A DNA stretch of 64,000 nt from Ramlibacter tataouinensis TTB310 (GCF_000215705.1 NC_015677.1:2616001-2680000), one strand, 5' to 3'. Shown: positions 33,441-43,923, counted from the stretch's first letter. The notes: generated from the letters alone by a model not told the origin. Program-made: numbers and translations.

Positions 33441-34748
33441 TCAGGCAGTCCCCACCGGGTTTTTCTTGAACAGGTCGCGGAACACCGGGAAGATCTGCGC
33501 CGGCGTCACGATCTTCTGCATGGCGAAGTGGGGGTTCTCGTCCCGCACGCGGGTGTACTCCTCCCACAAGTTCTGGTCCTCGTCGGCCACCTGCACGTAG
33601 GCGAAGTAGCGGCACAGCGGCAGCAGCTTGTGGTTCAGGATCTCGCGGCACTTGCTCGAGTCCTGCTGCCAGTTGTCGCCGTCCGACGCCTGCGCGCCGT
33701 AGATGTTCCACTCCGAGCCCATGTAGCGCTGGCGGATGATCTCGTTCATAAGCGTGAGCGCGCTGGAGACCACCGTGCCCCCCGATTCCGTGGCGTGGAA
33801 GAACTCGTCCTCCGGCACCTCGGCGGCCTGGGTGTGGTGGCGGATGAAGATCACGTCGGTCTGCTTGTAGTGCCGGCTGAGGAACAGGTACAGCAAGATG
33901 AAGAAGCGCTTGGCCAGGTCCTTGCGGGCCTCGTCCATGGAGCCGGACACGTCCATCAGGCAGAACATCGCGGCCTTGCTGGTGGGCAGCGGCTCGCGCA
34001 CCCGGTTGCGGTAGCGCAGGTCGAACGGGTCGATGAAGGGCACGCGCTTGAGGCGCTGGCGCAGCTCGGCGATCTCCTGCTTCAGCTTGGCGATCTCGGC
34101 CGGCAGGGCGTCACCGCGCGCCTCCATGGCCTCCAGCATCTCCTCGGCCCGGCGCAGCTGCGTGCGAGCCTCGCCTCCCATGGCGATGCGCCGCCCCAGC
34201 GCCACGCGCATGGAGCGCACCACGTGCAGGCTGGTGGGATTGCCTTCCGAGATAAAGCCGGCGCGGCGGCTCTTCCACTCCGGAGCGTCGGCCAGCAGCT
34301 GGGTGCGGATCAGCCGCGGCAGCGCCAGATCGTCGAAGAAGTAGTTCATGAACTCCTCCCGCGTGATGCGGAAGGTGAAGTCGTCCTCGCTGCTGCCGTC
34401 CGGGGAGGCGCTGCCGCTGCCGCCACCGCCGCCACCGCCGCGCGGGCGCGGGATCTTGTCGCCGCGCACGTACTCCTGGTTGCCTGGATGCACCATCTCG
34501 CGGCTGCCGCCCGCGCCGTGGTGGAAAACCGGCTCGGACACGTCGCGCCGCGGCAGCGAGATGTCCGCGCCGTCCTCGATGTTGTGGATGCTGCGGTCAC
34601 CCACCGCCTTGCGCACCGAGTCGCGGATCTGCTCGCGGTAGCGGCGCAGGAATCGCTCGCGGTTGCCGATCGACTTGTTCTTGCCCGACAACCGCCGGTC
34701 GATGATCTGGTGGAGCGCTGAACGCCCCGATCGGTCATTGAGTGCCAC
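33441..34748 (-). CDS. yeaH: YeaH/YhbH (DUF444) protein
   Basis: 435 aa with a basic N-terminal part (LHQIIDRRLSGKNKSIGNRERFLRRYREQI), a Gly/Ser-rich linker with eight consecutive Gly near residue 105, a coiled-coil stretch at about 200-230, and a C-terminal von Willebrand A domain with the MIDAS start FCLMDVSGSMDEA. It works with PrkA and SpoVR in stress and stationary-phase responses in enterobacteria, where yeaGH is RpoS-linked. The molecular role is unresolved. It sits 24 nt after prkA. Confidence 0.93.
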   Translation of the reverse strand: MALNDRSGRSALHQIIDRRLSGKNKSIGNRERFLRRYREQIRDSVRKAVGDRSIHNIEDGADISLPRRDVSEPVFHHGAGGSREMVHPGNQEYVRGDKIPRPRGGGGGGGSGSASPDGSSEDDFTFRITREEFMNYFFDDLALPRLIRTQLLADAPEWKSRRAGFISEGNPTSLHVVRSMRVALGRRIAMGGEARTQLRRAEEMLEAMEARGDALPAEIAKLKQEIAELRQRLKRVPFIDPFDLRYRNRVREPLPTSKAAMFCLMDVSGSMDEARKDLAKRFFILLYLFLSRHYKQTDVIFIRHHTQAAEVPEDEFFHATESGGTVVSSALTLMNEIIRQRYMGSEWNIYGAQASDGDNWQQDSSKCREILNHKLLPLCRYFAYVQVADEDQNLWEEYTRVRDENPHFAMQKIVTPAQIFPVFRDLFKKNPVGTA

Positions 34749-34772
34749 GGGGTTTTACGCCTTCCGCCCTGG

Positions 34773-36695
34773 TCAGGAGCTCTTTCTCACCCGCAGGTAC
34801 CACTCGCACAGCAGCCGCACCTGGCGGTGGGTGTAGCCCTTCTCCACCATGCGGTTGACGAAGTCCTCGTGCTTCTTCTGCTCGTCGGCGCTGGCCTTGG
34901 CGTTGAAGCTGATGACCGGCAGCAGGTCCTCGGTGTTGGAGAACATCTTCTTCTCGATCACCGTGCGCAGCTTCTCGTAGCTGGTCCACACCGGGTTCTT
35001 GCCGGCGTTGTTGGCGCGCGCGCGCAGCACGAAGTTGACGATCTCGTTGCGGAAGTCCTTGGGGTTGGACAGGCCGGCGGGCTTCTCGATCTTTTCCAGC
35101 TCGGCGTTGAGCGCCGCGCGGTCGAAGATCTCGCCCGTGTCGGTGTCGCGGTACTCCTGGTCCTGGATCCAGAAGTCGGCATAGGTGACGTAGCGGTCGA
35201 AGATGTTCTGGCCGTACTCGGAGTAGGACTCGAGGTAGGCCGTCTGGATCTCCTTGCCGATGAACTCGGCATACCGCGCCGACAGGTGCTCCTTGATGTA
35301 CGACAGGTACTTCTGCTCGATCTCGGGCGGAAACTGCTCGCGCTCGATCTGCTGCTCCAGCACATACATCAGGTGCACCGGGTTGGCGGCGATCTCGTTG
35401 CTGTCGAAGTTGAAGACCTTGGAGACGATCTTGAACGCGAAGCGGGTCGAGATGCCGGTCATGCCCTCGTCCACCCCGGCGTAGTCGCGGTACTCCTGGT
35501 AGCTCTTGGCCTTGGGATCCGTGTCCTTGAGGTTCTCGCCGTCGTAGATCTGCATCTTGGAGAAGATGCTGGAGTTCTCCGGCTCCTTCAGCCGCGTGAG
35601 GACGGCGAACTGGGCCATCATCTTGAGCGTGCCCGGGGCGCACACCGCGTCCTTGAGCGAGGAGTTGCGGATCAGCTTGTCGTAGATCTTCACCTCCTCC
35701 GTCACCCGCAGGCAGTAAGGCACCTTGACGATGTAGATCCGGTCGAGGAAGGCCTCGTTGTTCTTGTTGTTGCGGAAGGCCTTCCACTCGCTTTCGTTGG
35801 AGTGGGCCATCACGATGCCGTCGAACGGGATCGCGCCGAAACCTTCGGTGCCCTTGAAGTTGCCTTCCTGGGTGGCCGTCAGCAGCGGGTGCAGCACCTT
35901 GATGGGCGCCTTGAACATCTCCACGAACTCCAGCAGGCCCTGGTTGGCCAGGCACAGGCCGCCGGAGTAGCTGTAGGCGTCCGGGTCGTCCTGCGCGTAG
36001 GTCTCCAGCTTGCGGATGTCGATCTTGCCGACCAGCGAGGAGATGTCCTGGTTGTTCTCGTCCCCCGGCTCGGTCTTGGCGATCGCGCACTGCTTGAGGA
36101 TGGACGGGTAGCGCTTGACCACCCGGAACTTGCGGATGTCGCCGCCGAACTCCTGCAGCCGCTTGACGGCCCAGGGGGACATGATGCGCTGCGTGTAACG
36201 GCGCGGGATGCCGAACTGCTGCTCCAGCAGCGGGCTGTCCTCGTCGTTGCTGAACAGGCCCAGGGGCGATTCGTTGACCGGCGAGCCCTTGATGGCGTAG
36301 AAGGGCACCTGCTCCATCAGCTGCTTCAAGCGCTCGGCGATGGACGACTTGCCGCCGCCCACCGGCCCCAGCAGGTAGAGGATCTGCTTCTTCTCCTCCA
36401 GGCCTTGCGCCGCATGGCGGAAGTGGGAGACCACTTGCTCGATGGGCTCTTCGAGCCCGTAGAAATCCTTGAATGCGGGATAAATCCGCACCATCTTGTT
36501 GCCGAAGATGCGCGACAGGCGTGGATCATGCCGGGTATCGATCACCTCCGGCTCACCGATCGCGGCCAGCATCCGCTCGGCGGCCGTCGCATAGACGAGT
36601 GGATCGCGCTTGCACAGATCCAGGTACTCCTCCAGCGACATTTCTTCCTCGCGCGTCTGCTCGTAACGCGCCAGGAAATTGCGAACTACATCCAT
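34773..36695 (-). CDS. prkA: PrkA serine protein kinase / AAA+ ATPase
   Basis: 640 aa (E. coli YeaG is 644). The N-terminal AAA+ domain has the Walker A LGPVGGGKSSIAERLK at about 100-115 and the MSPWAVKRL and FVEMFKAPIKVLHPLLTATQEG blocks. The C-terminal PrkA domain holds the kinase-like part (RNEIVNFVLRARANN). The start at 36695 follows a strong GGAGG 6 nt upstream; an ATG at 36737 would add 14 leucine-rich residues with no support. It heads the prkA-yeaH-spoVR operon behind about 700 nt of gene-free sequence. Confidence 0.94.
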   Translation of the reverse strand: MDVVRNFLARYEQTREEEMSLEEYLDLCKRDPLVYATAAERMLAAIGEPEVIDTRHDPRLSRIFGNKMVRIYPAFKDFYGLEEPIEQVVSHFRHAAQGLEEKKQILYLLGPVGGGKSSIAERLKQLMEQVPFYAIKGSPVNESPLGLFSNDEDSPLLEQQFGIPRRYTQRIMSPWAVKRLQEFGGDIRKFRVVKRYPSILKQCAIAKTEPGDENNQDISSLVGKIDIRKLETYAQDDPDAYSYSGGLCLANQGLLEFVEMFKAPIKVLHPLLTATQEGNFKGTEGFGAIPFDGIVMAHSNESEWKAFRNNKNNEAFLDRIYIVKVPYCLRVTEEVKIYDKLIRNSSLKDAVCAPGTLKMMAQFAVLTRLKEPENSSIFSKMQIYDGENLKDTDPKAKSYQEYRDYAGVDEGMTGISTRFAFKIVSKVFNFDSNEIAANPVHLMYVLEQQIEREQFPPEIEQKYLSYIKEHLSARYAEFIGKEIQTAYLESYSEYGQNIFDRYVTYADFWIQDQEYRDTDTGEIFDRAALNAELEKIEKPAGLSNPKDFRNEIVNFVLRARANNAGKNPVWTSYEKLRTVIEKKMFSNTEDLLPVISFNAKASADEQKKHEDFVNRMVEKGYTHRQVRLLCEWYLRVRKSS

Positions 36696-36806
36696 GGAAC
36701 CTCCTTCCAACAACAGCAGCGGCAGGGACGGTGGCAACAGCTGTTCGCAACCACTTTAGCGCAGCAAGGTTTGCGCCCCGTCGGGTCCCTGTAGGCAAAG
36801 GCCTGC

Positions 36807-36823
36807 GTTCACTGTAGGTGAAC
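36807..36823. promoter_or_regulatory. Inverted repeat upstream of prkA
   Basis: GTTCAC (36807-36812) and GTGAAC (36818-36823) are perfect 6-bp arms with a 5-nt spacer, 112 nt before the prkA start. CTGTAGG occurs twice here with 23-nt periodicity (36789 and 36812). A binding site for a regulator of the prkA operon is plausible. Confidence 0.4.
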
Positions 36824-37287
36824 CATAGACAAAAACAAGGGCTGAAAGTTTCTAGGGGAAAGCGCTTGTTCTGCTGTGCCGCGCCGGCACAACGCCTGCG
36901 CGCAACATGCCCAATGGATGCCTCACGACGCGGGCGCCGCGCAGGGAGAAAAGAAGCTCGCGCGCCGCGATGCGGACCAGCGCCGATGCGATGAGAGACC
37001 TCGAACGGCCTGGTGGAATGGGCCATGCCGAAGCCCCGCGCCGTTGTGGCCGTGACCGATGGGGCCGAGGGGCCCGCAAGTCGTCGCGACGCAGTGGATG
37101 GCACGCCTCCTCGGACCAGGTCTTCTCCAGTCGTGTGTGCAGGCCGGGCCCGCCGACCTGGGCGGCCTCGTGCAGCAATGTGCTTGCATGCCGCGCAGGC
37201 TGCTGCTCGGCATGCGAGAGGTGTGGGCACGTCACCAGTCAGCCGGGTGCCCGCCCAGCAGCTCAACAGTTAGCGCATTCCGGCAGA

Positions 37288-37310
37288 GGCTTAGGGGATT
37301 TGCCTAAGCC
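37288..37310. promoter_or_regulatory. TTAGG-N7-CCTAA palindrome upstream of the sensor kinase
   Basis: GGCTTAGG (37288-37295) and CCTAAGCC (37303-37310) are perfect 8-bp arms around GGATTTG. It ends 82 nt before the kinase ATG. The same core with the same 7-nt spacing occurs at 51749-51765 before another signalling gene, which favours a shared regulator over chance. Confidence 0.5.
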
Positions 37311-37392
37311 GGGTCGGGTTGGGCGTAAAGCTTCCACTGGTGCCCTGTGCGGCGGCAGAATGCGCATCCGCTGACGCAAGCAGGGAGGAACC

Positions 37393-38571
37393 ATGATCGC
37401 GACCGAAGCGTTGCGCCGCTGGACGGGTGCGGCACCGCTGTCCACCGGCGGCGAGCACCCGTGGACCCTGCTCGAACTGGTCCAGGACGCCGCGGTGGTG
37501 CTGGCGCCGGACCAGACCGTGCGCTACTGGAACAGCGGGGCGCGCCGGATGTTCGGCGTGGACAGCGACGACGCGCTGGGACGCCGGTTCACGCAGCTGC
37601 TGGGAAGCGGCGCAGCGCCCAGCCCCGGCTGCCTGGCGCAATTGGCCGACACCGGCTCCTGGGAGGGCGAGGCCGAGTGGCTGATGCCCGAGGGCCAGGT
37701 GATCTGCGTGGAACGGCGCTGCGCCGCCTTGATGGGGGACGCCGGGCTGCAGGCCATCCTGCTGGTGGACACCGACGTGACCGAACGCCGCCGGGCGGCC
37801 AAGGAGATCGTGCTTCTCAACAACGTGCTGGAGCAGCGCATCCGCAGCCGTACGGCCGAACTCGAGGAGAGCAACGAGGACCTGCGCGGCTTCGCCCACT
37901 CCCTGGCGCACGACCTGCGCGGCCCCCTGTCCTCCATCGACGGTTTCAGCGCGCAGCTGCAACGCCGGCTGGACGGCCAGCTCGACGACCAGTGCCGCCA
38001 CTACCTGGAGCGGCTGCGCGCCGGCGTCCAGCACATGGCCGGGCTCACCGACGCCCTGCTCGCCTTGGCCGAACTGTCGGGCGCGCGGCCGCACCTGGAG
38101 CAGGTGGACCTGTCAGCCCTGGCCCAGGCCAGCGTGGACCGGCTGCGCAGGCAGCCGGCGCAGCACCAGCCGGCGGTGGCGATCGAGCCGACCGCCCCGG
38201 TCCAGGGCGACCCGGAACTGCTGTCCATCGTCATGGACCAGCTGATCGGCAATGCCTGGAAATTCACCTCGACGGCGGGCCAGGGCGCCTGCATCGGTTT
38301 CAGCGGCAGTGCCCGGCCCGACGGCAGCTACGTGTACGAGGTCAAGGACAACGGCGTGGGGTTCGACCCGCGCTACGCGCGCAAGCTGTTCGGCCCTTTC
38401 CAGCGGCTGCATGCCGCCGGCGAGTTCGAAGGCAACGGCATCGGCCTGGCTATGGTGCGCAAGATCGTGCTGCGCCATGGCGGGCGCATCTGGGCCGACT
38501 CGCTGCCCGGCCAGGGCGCCAGCTTCAGCTTCACGCTGGCGCCGCCGCGCCATACGCGCACGCCGGCCTGA
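37393..38571 (+). CDS. PAS-domain sensor histidine kinase
   Basis: 392-aa cytoplasmic kinase. A PAS domain covers about 25-135 (LLELVQDAAVVLAPDQTVRYWNSGARRMFG). A short coiled coil (VLEQRIRSRTAELEESNEDLRGF) leads to HisKA with H173 in SLAHDLRGPLSSIDGFS. The ATPase domain has DQLIGNAWKFTS, DNGVGFD and GNGIGLAMV. The histidine-box style resembles bacteriophytochrome-type kinases, but there is no GAF/PHY part. GGAGG lies 6 nt upstream of the ATG. No response regulator is adjacent, so it is an orphan kinase. Confidence 0.88.
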   Translation: MIATEALRRWTGAAPLSTGGEHPWTLLELVQDAAVVLAPDQTVRYWNSGARRMFGVDSDDALGRRFTQLLGSGAAPSPGCLAQLADTGSWEGEAEWLMPEGQVICVERRCAALMGDAGLQAILLVDTDVTERRRAAKEIVLLNNVLEQRIRSRTAELEESNEDLRGFAHSLAHDLRGPLSSIDGFSAQLQRRLDGQLDDQCRHYLERLRAGVQHMAGLTDALLALAELSGARPHLEQVDLSALAQASVDRLRRQPAQHQPAVAIEPTAPVQGDPELLSIVMDQLIGNAWKFTSTAGQGACIGFSGSARPDGSYVYEVKDNGVGFDPRYARKLFGPFQRLHAAGEFEGNGIGLAMVRKIVLRHGGRIWADSLPGQGASFSFTLAPPRHTRTPA

Positions 38572-38577
38572 AGCAGG

Positions 38578-39438
38578 CTACAGCCCCAGCAGCCGCACCG
38601 CGTTGCCCTTGAGGATGCCGGGCATCACCTCGGGCTTGAAGCCGGCCTCCTCGAAATCCTTCATCCAGCGCTCCGGGGTGATCAGCGGGTAGTCGCTGCC
38701 GAACAGCACGCGGTCCTTGAGCAGCGTGTTGGCGTACTGGACCAGCTGCTTCGGGAAGTACTTGGGGCTCCAGCCCGACAGGTCGATCCAGACGTTGGGC
38801 TTGTGCGTGGCCACCGACAGCGCCTCGTCCTGCCAGGGGAAGCTGGGATGGGCCATGACGATCTGCATGTCGGGGAAGTCGATGGCCACGTCGTCCAGGT
38901 GCATGGGGTTGCTGTATTCCAGGCGCAGCCCGCCGCCGCAGCGCATGCCCGAGCCGATGCCGCTGTGCCCGGTGTGGAAGATGGCCGGCATCTTGTGGGC
39001 GGCGATCACCTCGTAGATCGGCCAGGCCATGCGGTCGTATGGGTGGTAGCCCTGCACCGTGGGGTGGAACTTGAAGCCCTTGACCCCCTCCTCCTTGATC
39101 AGCCGCTCGGCCTCGCGCGCGCCCATCCGCCCCTTGTGCGGGTCGATGCTGGCGAACGCCATCATCATGTCGCTGTTCTCGCGGGCGGCCTGGGCGATCT
39201 CCTCGTTGGGGATGCGCCGGCGGCCGAGCTTGGATTCGCTGTCCACGGTGAACATGACCAGGCCCAGCTTGCGCTCGCGGTAGTAGGCCACCGTCTCCGC
39301 GATGGTGGGCCGGCGGCTGGAGCGGAAGTACTTGTCGGCGGCCCGGTCGTACTCCTCGCCATAGCTGTCGAAAGGGTTCCAGCAGCTGACTTCGGCGTGG
39401 GTGTGGATGTCGATGGCGACGAGGTTGGCGTGGTCCAT
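38578..39438 (-). CDS. Amidohydrolase-2 family protein (ACMSD/decarboxylase-like)
   Basis: 286-aa TIM-barrel metal hydrolase. The metal site starts with AIDIHTHAE, followed by GFKFHPTVQGYHP, IFHTGHSG (His ligand), MAHPSFPWQDEAL and the late Asp in VLFGSDYPLITPERW. This group includes aromatic-acid decarboxylases and hydratases. The start at 39438 gives the natural MDHANLVAIDIHTHAE opening; longer readings run antisense through the crotonase gene. It is divergent from the ferulate operon with 93 nt between, so a role in hydroxycinnamate or benzoate metabolism is likely but unproven. Confidence 0.78.
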   Translation of the reverse strand: MDHANLVAIDIHTHAEVSCWNPFDSYGEEYDRAADKYFRSSRRPTIAETVAYYRERKLGLVMFTVDSESKLGRRRIPNEEIAQAARENSDMMMAFASIDPHKGRMGAREAERLIKEEGVKGFKFHPTVQGYHPYDRMAWPIYEVIAAHKMPAIFHTGHSGIGSGMRCGGGLRLEYSNPMHLDDVAIDFPDMQIVMAHPSFPWQDEALSVATHKPNVWIDLSGWSPKYFPKQLVQYANTLLKDRVLFGSDYPLITPERWMKDFEEAGFKPEVMPGILKGNAVRLLGL

Positions 39439-39480
39439 GGTCCTAGGGGTAAGTCCCAGCCTGCGGGCGGGCTCGGCGGC

Positions 39481-39510
39481 TTGAATTTGGTTATGCACGA
39501 TAACAATAAT
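39481..39510 (+). promoter_or_regulatory. Promoter with MarR-type operator for the ferulate operon
   Basis: TTGAAT (39481-39486) and AATAAT (39505-39510) are separated by 18 nt. Between them lies GTTAT-GCACG-ATAAC (39490-39504), a perfect inverted repeat with 5-bp arms, where a bound repressor would block polymerase. The MarR protein at the end of the same operon is the obvious candidate. Confidence 0.5.
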
Positions 39511-39531
39511 CCGCGCAACCCGGCAAACTCC

Positions 39532-40313
39532 ATGACCCCCTCCCCAGACCTCGACATCGACATCCGCGGCGCGGTCGCCGTGATCCGCCTCAACCGTCCG
39601 GCCAAGCGCAACGCCCTGTCGGACGCCCTGGTCCTGGCGGTGCGCGACGCGTTCGAGAACCTCCCCGCCACCGTGCGCGCCGCCGTGCTCGGCGGCTCGG
39701 GCGAGCACTTCTGCGCCGGCCTGGACCTGTCCGAGCTGAAGGAGCGCGATGCCGGCGCCGGCCTGCACCACTCGCGCATGTGGCACGCCGCGTTGGAGCG
39801 GGTGCAGTACGGCCCGGTGCCGGTGGTCGCCGCGCTGCACGGCGCCGTGGTCGGCGGCGGGCTGGAGCTGGCGGCGGCCTGCCACATCCGCGTGGCCGAC
39901 GACACCGCCTTCTACGCGCTGCCCGAAGGCTCGCGCGGCATCTTCGTCGGCGGCGGCGGAGCAGTGCGCATCCCGCGCCTGATCGGCGCCGCCCGCATGA
40001 CGGACATGATGCTCACTGGCCGGGTCTACAACGCCGAAGAGGGCGAGCGCGCCGGCTTCGCGCAGTACCGCGTGCCGGCGGGCCAGGCCTTCGACAAGGC
40101 GCTGGCCCTGGCGCAGCGGGTGGCGGAGAACGCCCCGCTCACCAACTACGCGCTGGTGCACGCGCTGCCGCGCATCGCCGAGCAGCCCGCCGACCAGGGC
40201 TTCCTGACCGAGGCGCTGATGGCGGCGATCGCGCAGAGCGCGCCCGAGGCCAAGGCACGCGTGCGCGCCTTCCTGGAAGGCCGTGCCGACAAGGTGAAGA
40301 AAGCGTCAGAGAC

Positions 40314-40317
<4 letters not shown>
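39532..40317 (+). CDS. Crotonase-family enoyl-CoA hydratase/isomerase
   Basis: 261-aa crotonase. It has RLNRPAKRNALSDAL, the first oxyanion strand GSGEHFCAGLDLSEL and the second GAVVGGGLELAAACHIRVAD, then LPEGSRGIFVGGGGAVRIPRLIG. The pairing with feruloyl-CoA synthase (ATGA overlap) suggests it acts on hydroxycinnamoyl-CoA, possibly as hydratase/lyase giving vanillin. Closest families also include ordinary enoyl-CoA hydratases, so this specific role is inferred from context. The ATG at 39532 follows the operator region directly. Confidence 0.82.
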
Positions 40318-42194
<1,877 letters not shown>

Positions 42195-42240
42195 CCGATC
42201 CGATCAGCCCCCACCGCCCGAACACCCCAGGAGACCTGCC

Positions 42241-43230
42241 ATGACCCACCGCCGCCGCTTCGTCCAGTCCGCCGCCTCGCTGGTGGCGCTCGGCGCCTTC
42301 CCCCTGGCCGCCCGCGCCCAGGCGTTCGAGTCGGTCAGGATCATCAACGGCTTTCCGGCCGGCGGCACCGCCGACAGCACCAGCCGCCGCGTGGCCGAGC
42401 GCCTGGGCGGCACCGCGTATTCCAAGAACGCCGCGGTGGTGGAGAACAAGCCCGGCGCGGGCGGCCGCATCGCCTGCGAGACGGTCAAGGCCGCCGCGCC
42501 GGACGGCTCGACCCTGCTGCTGACGCCCTACTCCTGCACGGCGATTTACCCGCACATCTACAGGAGCCTGAGCTATGACCCGTTCCGGGATTTCGTGCCG
42601 GTGTCCATGGCCGCGGTGATGACGCATGCGCTCACCGTCGGTCCCCAGGTGCCGGCCAGCGTCAAGACGGTGAGGGACTTCCTGGCCTGGGCCAAGGCCA
42701 ACCCCGACAAGGCCAACTACGGCTCGCCGGCGGCCGGCTCCACGCCCCATTTCCTGGCGGCGCTGCTGGGCATCAATACCGGCGTCGAGCTCAAGCACGT
42801 GCCCTACCGCGGCTCGCTGCCGGCAGTGGCCGACATGATCGGCGGCACCTTGGCTTCCACTTCCACCCCCACCGGCGACGCGCTGGCCAACCACAAGGCC
42901 GGCAAGATCCGCATCATCGCCACCTCGGGGGCGCAGCGCACGCCCTTTACGCCCGAGGTCGCGACCTATGCCGAGCAGGGCTTCCCCGACCTGACCACCG
43001 AGGAGTGGTTCGGCTTCTACGCGCCGGCGCGCACCCCCGCCGGCGTGGTCGCCAACGCCAACGCCGCCATCAACGCCGCGCTGCGGGACAAGGGCGTGAT
43101 CGACTCGCTGGCGCTGATGGGCCTGGTGGCCCAGGGCTCCTCGGCCGCCGAGATGGACAAGAGCCAGCGCGACGAGCACACCCGCTGGGCGCCGCTGGTC
43201 AAGCGCATCGGCTTCACCGCTGAATCATGA
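42241..43230 (+). CDS. Bug-family tripartite tricarboxylate transporter binding protein
   Basis: 329-aa periplasmic solute-binding protein. The N-terminus MTHRRRFVQSAASLVALGAF has an RRxF pattern, so Tat export is possible, with cleavage after ARAQA. Bug signatures are INGFPAGGTADSTSRRVAERLG, VVENKPGAGGRIACETV and ADMIGGTLASTSTPTGD. No TctA/TctB permease is adjacent, which is common for the expanded Bug family of Burkholderiales. It may capture ferulate or a related aromatic acid, given the operon. It overlaps the MarR gene by an ATGA. Confidence 0.87.
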   Translation: MTHRRRFVQSAASLVALGAFPLAARAQAFESVRIINGFPAGGTADSTSRRVAERLGGTAYSKNAAVVENKPGAGGRIACETVKAAAPDGSTLLLTPYSCTAIYPHIYRSLSYDPFRDFVPVSMAAVMTHALTVGPQVPASVKTVRDFLAWAKANPDKANYGSPAAGSTPHFLAALLGINTGVELKHVPYRGSLPAVADMIGGTLASTSTPTGDALANHKAGKIRIIATSGAQRTPFTPEVATYAEQGFPDLTTEEWFGFYAPARTPAGVVANANAAINAALRDKGVIDSLALMGLVAQGSSAAEMDKSQRDEHTRWAPLVKRIGFTAES

Positions 43231-43760
43231 CCCACCCCCGAAGCCGCTTGCAGCGGCCTCCCCCTCAAGGGGGCGCCACCAGCGGCCCGGCAAAGCCGGT
43301 TCCGCGGTGGCATGCGAAGGAAGACCCGTTCGTCGATCAGGTCGACACCACCTACCTGGAAAGCCTGCTGGGCTACAACGCCCGGCGCGCGGCGCTGGCG
43401 GTGATCGAGGTCTTCCTCGAACGCATGGCCCGCTACCAGCTGCGGCCGGTGGACTTCTCGGTGCTGTCCCTGATCACGCACAATCCGGGCATCACCTCGC
43501 GCCAGCTGTGCGCCGCCCTGGGCATCCTGCCGCCCAACCTGGTGGGCATGGTCGGCGCGCTGGAAAAGCGCGAACTGATCGTCCGCAAGCCCCATCCGCG
43601 GGATGGCCGCGCGATGGGCTTGCACCTCACGCCAGCCGGGCAGAAACTGATGCAGGGCGCCGAGCGCACTGCGGCCGAGCTGGAGGGCGAGGTCGCCACC
43701 CGGCTCTCGCCGGCTGAGCAGAAGACGCTCATCCGATTGCTCAAGAAGATCTATCTTTGA
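43227..43760 (+). CDS. MarR-family regulator with repeat-derived N-terminal extension
   Basis: 177 aa. The winged-helix MarR core runs from about residue 36 to the end (YLESLLGYNARRAALAVIEVFL, then GITSRQLCAALGILPPNLVGMVGALEKRELI and RDGRAMGLHLTPAGQKLM). Residues 5-28 (Pro/Gly/Arg-rich) are encoded by a palindromic repeat at 43243-43310, and no in-frame start lies between it and the core. It is coupled by ATGA to the Bug gene. By position it is the likely repressor of the ferulate operon, responding to a hydroxycinnamoyl-CoA as other MarR regulators of such operons do. Confidence 0.82.
   Translation: MTHPRSRLQRPPPQGGATSGPAKPVPRWHAKEDPFVDQVDTTYLESLLGYNARRAALAVIEVFLERMARYQLRPVDFSVLSLITHNPGITSRQLCAALGILPPNLVGMVGALEKRELIVRKPHPRDGRAMGLHLTPAGQKLMQGAERTAAELEGEVATRLSPAEQKTLIRLLKKIYL
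43243..43310. repeat. Palindromic intergenic-type repeat inside the MarR coding start
   Basis: Three nested palindromes in 68 nt: GCCGCT-TGC-AGCGGC (43243-43257), CCCCCT-CA-AGGGGG (43260-43273), and an imperfect long hairpin from CCACC (43277) to GGTGG (43310) with CCCGGC-AAA-GCCGG in its centre. I recall similar elements between genes in comamonads, but this is from memory. Here the element is read in frame. Confidence 0.65.
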
Positions 43761-43841
43761 AGCTCGGGCTGGCGCAGGCCGCACCAATGCTTGCCATGTA
43801 GCTAGCAAATTCGCAGCAACCTCGTTGCGGGGTTGTTACGC

Positions 43842-43875
43842 TGCTATTGTTTGTATAGCAAGATATGGCTACACT
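43842..43875 (+). promoter_or_regulatory. Promoter with overlapping inverted repeat before the HxlR gene
   Basis: TTGTTT (43847-43852) and TACACT (43870-43875) have a 17-nt spacer. The inverted repeat TGCTAT (43842-43847) / ATAGCA (43855-43860), spacer 7 nt, covers the -35 element. A repressor bound here would shut the promoter, so autoregulation by the HxlR protein is likely. Confidence 0.5.
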
Positions 43876-43923
43876 GCCCAGGCCGCCGGGTGCCCGCCTG
43901 CGGGCCCAGGAGACTCCCCCCAC

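Larger units (their letters stand above)
36696..37392. other. 697-nt divergent intergenic region without a convincing gene
   Basis: Lies between prkA (leftward) and the sensor kinase (rightward). Open frames here are Arg/Ala/Cys-rich, lack ribosome-binding sites and look like GC-driven artefacts. Visible structure: an inverted repeat at 36807-36823, a direct repeat CTGTAGG at 36789-36795 and 36812-36818, and the TTAGG-N7-CCTAA palindrome at 37291. Its length leaves room for a small RNA, but I see no terminator that marks one. Confidence 0.5.

Noticed and set aside
36868..36890. Possible sigma-54 promoter (GG-N10-GC)
   Set aside because: The spacing occurs but the flanking consensus TGGCAC/TTGCA is poor, and such spacing is frequent by chance at this GC content.
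36907..37374. 155-codon frame in the gap upstream of the sensor kinase
   Set aside because: Arg/Cys/Ser-rich, no ribosome-binding site, no family resemblance, and other frames over the same bases are equally open.
38578..40161. A 527-residue reading of the amidohydrolase
   Set aside because: The extension is antisense to the crotonase gene. MDHANLVAIDIHTH at 39438 is the natural start.
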